From Arachis hypogaea (Eukaryota; Streptophyta; Magnoliopsida; Fabales; Fabaceae): DNA of 64,000 bases. Location: contig NC_092053.1 of assembly GCF_003086295.3 (NCBI RefSeq), forward strand, positions 118,998,445 to 119,062,444. The letters run 5' to 3'. The first letter of the stretch is position 1, and every line of letters starts with the position of its first letter. Positions 54,100-64,000 of the stretch are shown here, piece by piece. The notes below the pieces were generated by a model that saw nothing but the letters and a program-made list of their open reading frames with translations, was not told where the DNA came from and ran no database searches. A program made the position numbers and the translations under genes.

Positions 54100-54884
54100 T
54101 GAAGTTGCTAAGGATATGGAAATTTGGCTTTGTACTCTGGGGCCTTGGGTAATGCAGGATGTGTTTCAAGAGTGACCGAAAAAGGGCTGTCAAGGTGCCT
54201 TGAGGGTGCGTTCTTTGAGTCTTCTTGGGTGTTCAGCGCCCTCTTAGACTCCCTTGATAGGCATTCAGTGCCCTTCCTAGCACTCTCTGCCTTTGTATTT
54301 TTCTGCTTCGGTGTCTCTTTTTCACCCAGTTCCTTACTCTTTTGATGTTGAGTGACTAATTTCTTGTCACTCCTCAATCGAATTGTCTGACATTCCTCTC
54401 TTTATTCGGGGGCCATATTGCTAGGTGGGGTGTGTTCAGGTGTTCGCTGGTCTTTTTGGTTTAATTGCATCTGGAGGTCTCTGAGGGAGGCTCAGGTTTC
54501 CTACATAAAGCTTTGTTGGCTCTTTACAAATTCTGCAAACATGGATGCCAAGTCAGGGATACTCTGAGGTTGTAGATGCTGGAAAGGAAAGTTGTTGACT
54601 AGATTCTGATAAAAACTACCCTGAGAGTTGTTGGCATAATTCGGTTGCTGTCTCTGAGGTTGCTCTCTCCACCCAAAGCTTGAGTGATTCCTCCATCCTT
54701 GATTAAAATTTTGAGAATAAGGAATATCATAGGGGGTTTCTGAAGGAATTCCCCATGTAATTGACCCGCTTAGGTAGATACTGGCCACAGTTGTAAGGTT
54801 CACCTTGAAGGGAGCTACCATGCATATCATACTTAATATCTGGAGAGGTGCTCTGAATCTTTGAAACTGGACTCTACACGCCAC
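54100..54884 (-). pseudogene. gag of NA-1, 5' portion
   Basis: Broken frames: 54884-54501 (NHSSFGWREQPQRQQ, LASMFAEFVKSQQSFM), then 54377-54108 with REECQTIRLRSDKK and EYKAKFPYP. Stops occur before REEC and directly after FPYP. The T insertion follows. The same REEC...PYPQKLQ block occurs again on the far side of T, so this gag either carries a duplication or is a chimera. Confidence 0.7.
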
Positions 54885-55351
54885 CCAAGTGTTGAGTGAG
54901 AAAACTCATCTGTTGAACTAGAAGCTTGTTTTGAGCAAGAATTACATCTATAGCACACACCTCCATGACTCCTTCCTGTTTCTGCTCACACACAAATAGG
55001 GAACAAAGAAAAGTGGAAATCTCTACATCATAGTGTAGAGAATTCCAAGTGAGGTATCCTATGTAAAAAAATAAAATTCAAATAACACAAGAAATAAATC
55101 AAAAAAATTCGAAAATAAATAGGAAGATAAACTAATAAAACTTTGAAAATTAAATAAAGAAAATCAACTAGTGTTTTTGAAAATTTTAAAAAGAGAAAAA
55201 ATACTAAAGGGGACACCAAACTTAATTTCAGAAATTAACGAAAAACAAATGAAACTTAATTCAAAAATTAAAAGAAAAGTAAATAAACAAAACTAAGAAA
55301 AATACCTAATCGAAGCAACCAGACAACTAGTAGTTGTCAATCACAAACAAT
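54885..55351 (-). other. Leader of NA-1
   Basis: AT-rich; one AAGTTTGGTGT-type motif near 55214 on the - strand. No supported ORF. Confidence 0.65.
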
Positions 55352-55368
55352 CCCTGGCAACGGCACTA
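55352..55368 (-). promoter_or_regulatory. Primer-binding site of NA-1 (tRNA-Asp, decayed)
   Basis: TAGTGCCGTTGCCAGGG on the - strand, 14 of 17 to the tRNA-Asp complement. Confidence 0.8.
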
Positions 55369-55374
55369 AAAACT

Positions 55375-56708
55375 TGGTGCGCAAATTAGGATTTTGCACA
55401 GCTTAACCGGCAAGTGCACCGGATCATCCAAGTAATACCTCAGGTGAGTGAGGGTCAATCCCACGAGGATTGTTGGACTGAGCAACAATAGTTATCTAAT
55501 TGGCTTAGTTAGGCGAACAGTAAAGGGTGTTTAATGGTTGAATTTGCAATAACAGTAAATTAAAGAATAGAAAACACAATAGAGAAAGCAAGTAATGATT
55601 TTGGTGTAAAAACAGTGTGAGAAAACAGTTAAGGCTTCGGAGATGTTTACTTTTCCGGATTAAAGTTCTTACCAACTATTTAAATCATGCAAGATTCATT
55701 TCATGGCAAACTATAAATCACTAAACCCTAATGTCTTAGTGATTTAGTCTCCTCTAATCTTCGTTAACCGCCACCGTCGTGGTCACTTAATTTCGATTAG
55801 AGGGTTAAGTTCAGAACTAGTTTATGGCCACAAAAACCCTAATTACCCAAAGCTAGCAGGATTATATGTCACATATCCCAATTAGTTCATGTAATTAGCA
55901 ATTTAGGAGGAATTTGTTTTCAAGCTGTTGTTCAAGCGAGATAACTCTGTCGAGAATCATAAGAACACATGTATAATAAAGGTTATGCTATCATTCCACT
56001 CAGATTCATAAGATAAAGAACGAAAACAATCCTTGAAACTAAATCAGTACATTAATTAAAATAGAAAAGCAATAATCTTAATCCATAGAAATAAACAGAG
56101 CTACTAATCTTAACCTAGGTGGTTTAGTTGCTCATGACTTACAGAGAAAAATTAGGGTTCTAAAAAGTGAAACGTGCAGAAGAGAGAAGATCCTCCATGC
56201 CTATTTAAAGGGTGGGTCTTTTCCCTTTTATATTAACCTAATTTTATTTTATACTAAAATAATAATAAAGTCTAGGCCTAAAAGATTTTGTTTGTAATTA
56301 AAAATAACTAAAATAAGATAAAAGATAGCTATTAAAAGGCTAAAAGCTAAATCCCACTAAAGATGCTCCCTTGGGTGAGTTTGACCTGCATCTGGTGTTT
56401 TTCTGTCATTTAGCGCTGGCAAGGGGAAGTTTGGGCGTTTTTCTGGTGTTCAGCGCGCGGGGAAGGGGCAGTGAGTTCTGTTAGCGCCCGAATTGGCAGT
56501 GATTCTAGAACAAAAATATAGACTATTATATATTGTTGAAAATTTTTGAAAGTTGGCTTTCCAACTTCATTGGAACCGCATCAATTGGACATCTGTAGCT
56601 CAAGTAATGCTCGTTAGAATACAAGGATGTCAGGGTTGACAGCATCTACCTTCTTCCTTAGTTTTTGCACAAAGTGGTATCCAAAGAGGATTTTTGCACT
56701 AAAAACAA
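55375..56708 (-). repeat. 5' LTR of NA-1, truncated
   Basis: It ends TTGCGCACCA at 55375. The homology to the NA-2 LTR stops at TTTTTGCACTAAAA near 56708, so roughly the first couple of hundred bases are missing. A decayed palindrome region with GGCGTTTTTCTGG and TTCAGCGC words lies at 56395-56500. Confidence 0.7.
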
Positions 56709-56784
56709 CTAGAAGATGAAGGGAAAAAGGGTACAAGATGTTTATGGATCAATCATGAGGGCCATTCTACCCTCCTTTAGCAGC

Positions 56785-56903
56785 TTCTAGAGGAGCAGCA
56801 GAGTCAGCGACGGGAGATGGAGCAGATGAGGCGCGACTTTATATTTCAGAGAGGATTTTCGGGAGCTCCATCAGAGGGAGGAGGCAGCCACCATGACGAC
56901 TGA
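56785..56903 (+). pseudogene. Second-ORF C-terminal remnant in P3
   Basis: About 40 codons: EEQQSQRREMEQMRRDF, then SEGGGSHHDD and TGA. The charged helical stretch and the CCACCATGAC(G/T) sequence at its end recur in NA-1. Start not present. Confidence 0.4.
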
Positions 56904-57359
56904 GGTGGTTGAGTTCTTTTTCTGTTATTTTCCTATTTCTGCTTTTATTTTATTATTCCCTATTTTCTATTATTTGTTTTCAATCCTTTGCATGAGTTCT
57001 AATAGTCTTAGCTTTTCTATTTTTTTTGTTAATTGTTTTAGTATTTTTATTTTAGTTGAAAAAGTTGTCTCATGTATTGCTCATTGAACTTAAATGTAAA
57101 AAAAAGAGAGAGAGAGAAGAAGAAAAGAAGTGGTATAATGCATGAGAACTTGGGTTTATATATTCTTAATTGTCTTAATTATCTTGATGTGGTGGTACTT
57201 TTCTGTGGCTTAAATGTATGAAAAGAATAGTGCATATTTGATATTGGAGTTATGGTTGTTGATTCTTGAGGTACAGAAATTTAGAGAAGTATTATGAATT
57301 CTCTATATTAAATAAGAAATTAATCCTTGAAGCAAAAGAAATAGCAAAAAAAAAAGAAA

Positions 57360-58190
57360 TATAAAGCAAGGTCCAAGGCTCTGAGCATCAATGGCTAGGA
57401 AGGTTAGGTATGATCAAAAGCTCAAAGAGTTATTTTCCTAGCCATATGCTTGTCGTGTGAGTGTGTCAAGGAATTCTTAATACAGAGCACTAAGGCAGTG
57501 TTTGTTTGGTATATATGTCCATCAAAACATAGACACGAGAGTACATGTATAGTGTTTGTTTACTAAGACAAAAATGATGAAAGACACGGTCATACACAAG
57601 CACCCATTAAAAACATGTATTTTGTGTCTCTCTAAAATGTTGAGACACTAATTTCTAACTTGAGACACTAATTTCTTTACAATTTTCTGTCCTGTCTAAC
57701 TTACCAAACAGAATATGAAATAGTGTCTTCTTATGTCTATGTGTTCTTGTGTTTATATTTCTATGTCTCATCTATGTTGAGGCAACAACCAAACACAGCC
57801 TAAGAGTCGAGACCAAGTGCAAATAAAGAGTATGCCAAAGGCTCTGAGCACCACTGACTGGAAAAATTCAAAAAGAAAAAATTAGGACTCAAAGAGTTCC
57901 CTAGTTAAGTGCTTGTGGTGTTTCTGTGTCAAGTAAAGTTTGAGACAAAATATTTGGAGTCACAATTAGGCTCAAGGTGCAAAGCACCAAAGAAAAGAAT
58001 AAAAGAAAATGTTTTGTTCAAGGATTAATTAGAGGTTAAAAAGAGGAGAATTCATAATATTATCCAAGTTCTAGTTCTGAAGGATGTTAACATTCCTGAA
58101 CTTCAAATAATAGTGAGATGCTGGAACTATTCAGGGTCAAGGTGTCATTAATCCCACTCAGAGAGTAGATAGGAGCTTAATTGAAAACTC
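57360..58190 (+). other. Conserved 3' non-coding domain of P3, with MITE
   Basis: Words GCTCTGAGCATCA(A/C) and GTGCTTGTGGTGT match E1 7915-8440. The module appears twice here (57375-57490 and 57838-57950). Confidence 0.6.
57494..57800. mobile_element. Miniature inverted-repeat element (Tourist/PIF-Harbinger-like MITE)
   Basis: 307 bp with imperfect terminal inverted repeats (GGCAGTGTTTGTTTGG and, reversed, GGCTGTGTTTGGTTG), flanked by TAA at 57491-57493 and 57801-57803. No coding capacity. It splits the conserved 3' domain of P3. A 3-bp TAA/TTA duplication fits PIF-Harbinger rather than hAT (8 bp) or Mutator (9 bp). Confidence 0.82.
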
Positions 58191-58270
58191 AAATCTCAAG
58201 CGAATCCACTTCTCAGTTTCATATTATTTTTAGTTGCTTGAGGACAAACAACAATTCAAGTTTAGTGTTG

Positions 58271-58518
58271 TGATGCGTGAGCATCTTTTCTATATTTTTT
58301 TATTATATTAGATATGAATTTATTGAGTTTTATTGAGATTTTAGTGTTGAAGCCTATTTGGATGCTACTTTGAGGCACATTGTGGTTTTATTTATTTCAG
58401 GAAAAATCCGAGCGAGTTTGACAGAGTTCGTGCAAAAGAAAAAGGAGAAAATTTGACTTTCTTGGGCTGGTGCTAAATGCTGCTACCTGGCATTTGGCAT
58501 CAGGTACCTCGTAACGCG
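58271..58518 (+). repeat. LTR start of P3 (248 bp)
   Basis: Begins after AAGTTTAGTGTTG and is cut by the inverted LTR end of NA-2. Confidence 0.65.
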
Positions 58519-59998
58519 TGTGATGCACAAAATTAAACTCGCACAACTTCACCGGCAAGTGCACTAGGTCATCCAAGTAATACCTCAGATAAGTAAGGGT
58601 CGATCCCACAAGGATTGATGGATTGAGCAAGCTGGTTATCCTATAGATCTTAGTCAGGTAAATAGAAAAATAGTGGTTGTTGTTGTAGGCACATAGAACA
58701 AAATAATAAGGAAAGCAATGAAGAATTAGGTAAAAACAATAATAAGAAAATAGTTAAGGATTTGGAGATGCTTTATCTTTATGGATTAATGTTTCTTACA
58801 GACTAATTCAACAATGAATGATTCGTTCTATGGTAAAGATGTAAGAGATTAACTCATGCCCTCTCATCAAGTTAATCTCCTCTAATTCATATTAAACGCC
58901 GTTGTCAATGGTCATTCAATATAAACGAGGATGAAGCCCGTGCAATTCACTCTCCTTTGTTGATCCTACTCAAAATACCACAGACAAGGTCAGATCTTCC
59001 GGATCGGAGAATGAAGCTCAATGATTCTAGTCTTAGCCCAAATAAATTATTGGTTCAGGTAATGTATTCTCAAGCTTTAGCTCAACACTGTGAGGGTCAG
59101 GACTCATAAAGAACTCATGTAGAAAAAGGGACATACCCAGTCTCATTTGGATGAAGAATGACAATACATCACAGAATGAAATCAAACATATATTGAAATA
59201 GAAAAAGTAATATTATTAATCCATAGGAATCAGCAGAGCTCCTAACCTTAACCTAGGAGGTTTAGTTGCTCAAAATTCACAGAGAAAATAGAGAAGAAGG
59301 TGTAATGTAATGTGTCTGTGCTTCTCCCCTCCTGGGAGGCATCATCCTCAGGAGGAAGGAAATCCCTTATTTATAATAAAAACTCTAAGACTAAACCTAA
59401 AAGATATTGTTTTTAATTAAAAATTACAAAAAGAAAATAAAATAAGCTAAGAAATGCTAAAATCCACTTTGGGACCCACTTGGTGAGTGTTTGGGCTGAT
59501 GCCTGGCATTCAACTCAGGTTCTGGGCATTCAACATTGGTCCCTACTCCCTGGCTGGCGTTGAACGCCAGTTTTGAGCGTTCAACTTGGAAGGTCGGTCC
59601 TCTTTGGGCGTTGAACTCCATATGTGGGCGTTCAACGCCCGTTTTGGGCAATAATTCTGGAAGAGAAGTATAGACTATTATATATTGCTGGAAATCTCTG
59701 GAAGTTAGCTTTCCAACGCCGTTGAGACCGCGCCAGTTGGACCTCTGTCAAGATATGCTCGTTGGAATGCACGGAGTCAGGATTTGACAGCATCTGCTAT
59801 GCTTTCTTCGTCTCTGAACCAGACTTTGCCAAATTTGCCAATTTTGCCAAAAAAAATCCCTAAAATAATAGAAAAAACACAAAAACTCAAATTACCATCC
59901 AAATATGAATTTTTGCACTAAAACATACTAAAATTAATAAAATACAAACAAAATGCTAAGAAAAAGCAATGAAAAAGCGTATAAGATATCCACTTATC
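58519..59998 (-). repeat. 3' LTR of NA-2
   Basis: About 1480 bp; on the - strand TGATAAGTGGATATC to GCATCACA. A palindrome island with a perfect CTGGCGTTGAACGCCAG is at 59500-59645. The exact end may be two bases shorter. Confidence 0.85.
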
Positions 59999-60036
59999 AC
60001 AACACCAAACTTAAATTGTTGCTTGTCCTCAAGCAA
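59999..60036 (-). promoter_or_regulatory. Terminal AGGA hairpin and LTR border, NA-2
   Basis: TTGCTTG-AGGA-CAAGCAA (60036-60019), then CAATTTAAGTTTGGTGTTG. Confidence 0.7.
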
Positions 60037-60079
60037 CCAAAAACAAGTTAGGACTCAAGAAGAGAAAAATACATAAGGT

Positions 60080-60600
60080 TCTAGAATTGTCAATGAAGCT
60101 TAGTTCCAATCGCTGAATGGGGCTATTAGCTCCTTACTTCTGAATAGCTTTGGCATCTTACTCTCCTTTGAAGCTCGGAACATTGGCATCCTTTGGAACT
60201 AGAATCTGGATGATATTATTGATTCTCTTTTTTTAGTTTTTCTTGATTCTTGAACACAACTTCTTTTTGGTGCTTTGCACCTTTGATCCTAGCCGTGACT
60301 CTAAGCATTTTGTTTTCAAGTATTACCATCGGATACATAAACACCACAAGCACCTAACTAGGGGAACCCTATGGTTTCGAATTTAGCTTTGCTTAAATTC
60401 CCAGATAATGGTGCTCAGAGTTCTTAAGCATACTCTTTAGCTTTTGGATCACGACTTTAACTGCTCGGTCTCAAGCTTTTTACTTGACACCTTCACACCA
60501 CAAGCATATAGTTAGGGATTGCAACTCATTTGAACTTTTTAGGCCAATTTTGACCCTCCTAACCATTTATGCTCAAAGCCTTGGATCCTTGCTTTTGTCT
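60080..60600 (-). other. Conserved 3' non-coding domain of NA-2
   Basis: Aligns with E1 7915-8440. The first hairpin is CAAGT-AAAAA-GCTTG here. The overlapping 108-codon + strand ORF (60484-60810) is hydrophobic and low-complexity, and I do not call it. Confidence 0.6.
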
Positions 60601-61063
60601 TTTTCTTTCTATTTTTCTTTTTATTTTTCTTTTTTCTTTCTGCTGTTTCTTTTGCTTCAAGAATCAATATTTTTTATTTTTCAGATAATCAATAATACTT
60701 CTCTAAATTCACTATTTTTCAAGAGTCAATATACTCAACATCAACATCAACTATGCACAATTAATTCATACATCCAGAAAATAAAGGTAAGGCCGCCACA
60801 TCTTAAGTAATTGGAATAACTTATGATATACTCAAGACCTTGTGTATTTCACTACTTCTTTTTCAAAAAAAAAAATCTTTTTAAGCTTAGTGGGCAATTC
60901 ATGAGACATCTTTAACCATAAAAATTTTGAAAATAAACTACTAAAGCAAAATCCTAAGAGTGATCATGCAAAAGCTAGAATAGAAAACAGAAAATAGAAT
61001 TAAATACTGAAAAACAGAAAGAAAGGGGGAATCAAACTCAACCGCCTCAATGCTTATGGTTTC
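60601..61063 (-). other. Non-coding stretch of NA-2
   Basis: Pyrimidine-rich run (60597-60660) and AT-rich spacer; homologous to 19669-19915 of NA-1 from about 60850. No gene. Confidence 0.55.
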
Positions 61064-61138
61064 TCAGGCTGTGCTCTTCTGTAAAGATGATTCACCTCCC
61101 TTCTTCTGTGAAGATGATTTACCTCCCTTTGGTGCCAT
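61064..61138 (-). CDS. 24-residue remnant of the second ORF in NA-2
   Basis: MAPKGGKSSSQKKGGESSLQ and on to KSTA-stop. Compared with NA-1 it has a 27-bp insertion that largely repeats its neighbour. Preceded by a hairpin/motif at 61170-61208. Confidence 0.4.
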   Translation of the reverse strand: MAPKGGKSSSQKKGGESSLQKSTA

Positions 61139-61466
61139 TGATGATAATATACACCTAGAGCTCGCTCTGCAATACTAAACTTTTAAAGTTTGCTTGTCCC
61201 CCAGCAAAGGAAACTTGGGCCTTTCTGTTCCCTTATGGGTGTTGAACGCCCAAGCTCTCTTCCCCCTTCTGGTGTTGAATGCCAGTAAGGGCACCCTCCA
61301 AGGTGTTTTGTTTTTCTTGCTACGCCTTCCTGTTTCTTTTCTAATGGCTACACATTATCACATACATTAGAAAACCTAGGAAAACTTTGAAGATAAATAA
61401 AAAAGAATATTGTAAAATAAAAAATAAAACTGAGATAAAACTAAAATAAACTAAAAGATACTTATG

Positions 61467-61484
61467 GTTGGGTTGCCTCCTAAC
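61467..61484 (-). other. Post-pol hairpin (GGGAGGCAACCC type), NA-2
   Basis: GTTAGG-AGGCAA-CCCAAC: one mismatch in the 6-bp stem relative to NA-1. Confidence 0.6.
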
Positions 61485-61549
61485 AAGCGCTTCTTTAATG
61501 TCATTAGTTTGACACTTGATTATTGACTTTCTTCCTCTTCTTCTAGTTG

Positions 61550-61948
61550 GTTAAAAGAAATGACTCCAAGGGGGAAAAGGAGGAGATTAGTGCCCTTGAA
61601 ATTGAATTTCTCCTAGCAAGCTTTCTTTTATTGTTATCAACTTGATTCTCCTTACTTGTTAGGGTAGGGGTTGTATTGTTTCATCATCCCCTTTGCATCT
61701 TCTTCTTGGGTCCTTCCTCCTTGGTGGGTGGTGACTGCCCAACACCAAACTTAGGTTTGATGTCTGGAAAAACTGTATGAGTTTTCATCAAGGGAGGAGG
61801 ATTCAGCATTGTACTCTACATGCAAGTACCTCCTTTGTCAGGGGGTAGTGGAGGTCTAAAGACCTTGAAAACCATCCAACCCCGATGTAACCTAAGCACC
61901 AAATTTCCTTTTTCAGTATCACTAGGGGGTAGTGGCTCAATTGTGCTT
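61550..61948 (-). pseudogene. Protease end and pol-deletion junction of NA-2
   Basis: A frame remnant with NLVLRLHRGWMVFKVF, then HTVFPDIKPKFGVGQSPPTKEE, the same words as NA-1 20700-20960. The protease active site is missing. Several stops. Confidence 0.6.
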
Positions 61949-62171
61949 TGATAAACCACTATTTTATGGTTTATCTTGTGCTCAATTGAGTGGTTTTTAT
62001 CTACTCTTTACCCACTTATTCATACTATTTGCATGGTTTTACATTTGCCTTCCTAATTATGTGCTTTAATTGAAAACATCTTTCTTTGGACTTATCTTTG
62101 CTAATATTAATCCTCTTTTATTACCATTAGATGCCTTGATATGTGTGTTAAGTGATTTCAGAGATTATGCT
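61949..62171 (+). repeat. LTR fragment related to the T family, inside NA-2
   Basis: About 220 bp beginning TGATAAACCACTATTTTATGG; it follows the first 220 bp of the T LTR with many differences and then breaks off in gag. It is the 5' end of a diverged LTR on the + strand. No target duplication could be recognised. Confidence 0.65.
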
Positions 62172-62560
62172 TCCATAATCTTGCGGGAAGCTTGGGTCTC
62201 CTGTAATACTTCTGTAAGCATGGACACCAGGTCAGGTGCAGTGTTAGGCTGTGGGGGCTGAGGAAGAAAGTTGTGGACTGGATTTTGATTAAGCCTTCCC
62301 TAAAAGCTGTTGCCATAAAAAGATTGCTGACTATGGGGCTGCTCTCTCCTCCCAAAGCTTGAGAAATTGCCCCACCTTTGAATCCAAGGAATATCATCGG
62401 GGTCACTGGAGGGGCTGCCCGTGTAATTAACCTGCTCTGGTGTCTGCTGGCCATAGTTGTAGGGCGCATCTTGAGGGAAGCCCTCATTCATACCATATGC
62501 ACCATTTGGAGAAGTATTCTGAATCTTTGCAACTGGGTTCTGCATGCCACCCAATTGTTG
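62172..62560 (-). pseudogene. gag fragment of NA-2
   Basis: Frame pieces with QRWGNFSSFGRREQPHSQQ, similar to the NA-1 gag words NHSSFGWREQPQRQQ, then a Met/Asn-rich region upstream (MGGMQNPVAKIQN). Broken; the C-terminus is lost at the LTR fragment. Confidence 0.6.
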
Positions 62561-64000
62561 AGTAGGAAGACTTATCTATTAACACATAAGCTCGTTATGA
62601 GCATGAATTGTATCGAAGGAGTACCACCCCCATGGCTCTTTCCTGTTTCTGCTCACACACACAAACAAGAAACAGAGAAAAAATAGGAGTCTCTATGTCA
62701 GAGTATAAAGAGCTCCCAATGAGATGTCCTAACAACGAGATAAAGTAAGATAGCCAATTAATAGGAAGAAAAGAAATTGAAACAAGAATGCAAGAATTAA
62801 AAGAGAGGGTTTTCAAAGTTTTTTTTTTAAATTTTGAAAATAAATAAGAAATTAGAATACCAATAAAAGAAATCAACTAGAAAATTCGAAAAATTAAAAA
62901 AAAATAAAAAGAAAGGTGTTTAAAAATTTTTAAAATTCAAAAAGAGAGAGAAAACACTAAAGAAACACCAACTTAAAATTTGAATTTAAACGAAAGCAAG
63001 GTAAGATAAGATTTGAAAATTTTAAAGATTTTAGAGTTCAAATTTGAAAGAAAGAAAGTCTAAAGAAATACCAAACTTAAAAATAAAAACAAGATAAAGC
63101 AAACAGTTAACTAACAAGATTTGGAAATTAAAGATGAGATTTTCGAAAATTGGAGAGAGAAATTCAAATAAAGATTTTAAAATTCAAATTAATAAGAAAG
63201 AATCAAGAGAAAGAAACAAGATAAGATAAGAAGAGATTTTAAAATTTAATTTTTGAAAGAAAAAAGACTAAAGAAGCACCAAATTTTAAAATTAAAACAA
63301 GATAAAACAAACAACCAATTAAAAAGATTTGAAATTAAAAATGAAGTTTCCAAAAAATAGAGAAGAAAAAGTCAAAAAAATATTTTGAAATTTAAATTTG
63401 AAAGAAAGAGATACTAACAAAATAGTAAACTTTTAAAATTTGAAATTAAAAGAAGGATAAGATAAGATATAAAGATTTTAAAATCAAAGAAAAAGATCAA
63501 AAAGTTTAGGAGGGATAATCAAGATAAGATTTGAAGAAAATTAAATTAAACAAAAAGATTACTGACTGGATACCAAACTTAAAATTTTGAATCTAGATAA
63601 GATAAAGATTAAGAAATTTTCGAAAATTCAAAGGAAAGAGTTTTAAAAATTTTTGAAATTCAAAAAGAAAGAAAAAGATAACACTAAACTTTTAAAATTT
63701 GAAATTAGGATAAAAAATTAAAAAATTTAAAAAGGGAAAGAAAAAAATATTAAATTTAAAAATTTTGAATGAAAAACAGTGAAAGAACACCAAACTTAAA
63801 AATTTTGAAATCAATTAACACTAATTTTGAAAAAATTGAGAGAGAAATACTAAAAGACACCAAACTTAAAAATTTTGAAATCAAACAAGGGAAAACACTA
63901 ACGAAATTCGAACACAAAGAAAGCAAACAAGAATAATTTTCGAAAATCAAGAACGGAAAATCAACCAAAACCAAAAGATACCAAACTTAAGATCTGAAAC
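62561..64000 (-). other. Leader of NA-2 with repeated CACCAAACTTAAAA motif
   Basis: AT- and purine-rich. The motif AAGTTTGGTG (reversed) or close variants recurs near 62970, 63070, 63278, 63572, 63681, 63788, 63858 and 63979. No gene. The LTR and primer site are beyond 64000. Confidence 0.65.

Larger units (their letters stand above)
54095..56708 (-). mobile_element. NA-1, 5' part
   Basis: On the - strand: truncated 5' LTR (56708-55375), primer site, short leader and gag up to the T insertion. The 5' end of the LTR is missing where P3 begins. Confidence 0.78.
56709..58518 (+). mobile_element. P3: 3' end of a related + strand element
   Basis: Contains a second-ORF remnant, a conserved 3' domain disrupted by a MITE, a terminal hairpin (58234-58251, one mismatch) and the first 248 bp of an LTR from 58271 (TGATGCGTGAG), broken by NA-2 at 58519. 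Its 5' part is missing at the junction with NA-1. Confidence 0.7.
58519..64000 (-). mobile_element. NA-2: non-autonomous Athila-like element, 5' end outside window
   Basis: On the - strand: leader (64000-~62700), gag (~62560-62172), a foreign LTR fragment (62171-61949), protease end and junction to 3' region, post-pol hairpin, short MAPKG ORF, conserved 3' domain, terminal hairpin, 3' LTR. No RT, RNase H or integrase. Same type as NA-1. Confidence 0.8.

Noticed and set aside
56893..57087. Hydrophobic 64-residue ORF in P3
   Set aside because: A pyrimidine-rich stretch gives Phe/Ile/Ser by composition; the start overlaps the end of the second-ORF remnant.

Overview
This window is plant nuclear DNA made, as far as I can read it, entirely of nested LTR retrotransposons; I see no host gene, rRNA, complete tRNA gene or CRISPR array. 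The tRNA-Asp primer sites, the Athila- and Tat-type Ty3/gypsy proteins, the many AAGTTTGGTGT motifs and the palindrome CTGGCGTTCAACGCCAG recall peanut (Arachis) pericentromeric DNA. The genus is from memory and unproven; a dicot repeat-rich region is secure.

Layout, left to right. (1) 1-10061, E1: an Athila-type element on the + strand, its 5' LTR cut by the window edge, with gag-pro, RT-RNase H-integrase and 3' LTR. (2) 10062-16915, B: the 3' half of a Tat-type element that E1 interrupts, with a decayed RNase H/integrase, a ~110-bp tandem repeat, an antisense gene containing an apparent intron, and a 531-bp LTR. (3) 16916-19666, X: a probable LTR fragment on the - strand. (4) 19667-21728 and 54095-~56708, NA-1: a - strand element that keeps gag-protease but lacks RT-RNase H-integrase. 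(5) 21729-54094, T: an array inserted in NA-1, with four LTRs alternating with three internal regions (about 6.4 kb per unit) and a single 5-bp target duplication (gtctc) at its outer ends. (6) 24149-35564, E2: a second E1-family element on the - strand, inserted in the ORF of the first T unit (duplication taagc); unlike E1 it keeps the second Athila ORF. (7) ~56709-58518, P3: the 3' end of a related + strand element, carrying a 307-bp MITE. (8) 58519-64000, NA-2: another - strand gag-only element with an LTR fragment in its gag.

Working relations. None of the elements is intact. E1 and E2 supply recognisable gag, protease, RT and integrase domains. NA-1, NA-2 and T lack pol but keep primer sites, polypurine tracts and LTRs of the same style, so they look like elements mobilised in trans.

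The most interesting signals are cis structures shared by otherwise different families: a hairpin with an AGGA-type loop just before TTTAAGT(T/G)TGG, found both internally and at the 3' LTR border; a GGGAGRCAACCC hairpin just after the main ORF; a conserved 3' non-coding domain with GNRA-loop hairpins; and palindrome islands at equivalent places in LTRs and 3' regions. Several stems change sequence but keep pairing. The T unit also carries a 640-codon frame of unknown function, the same length in all three units and broken by stops at the same two codons.
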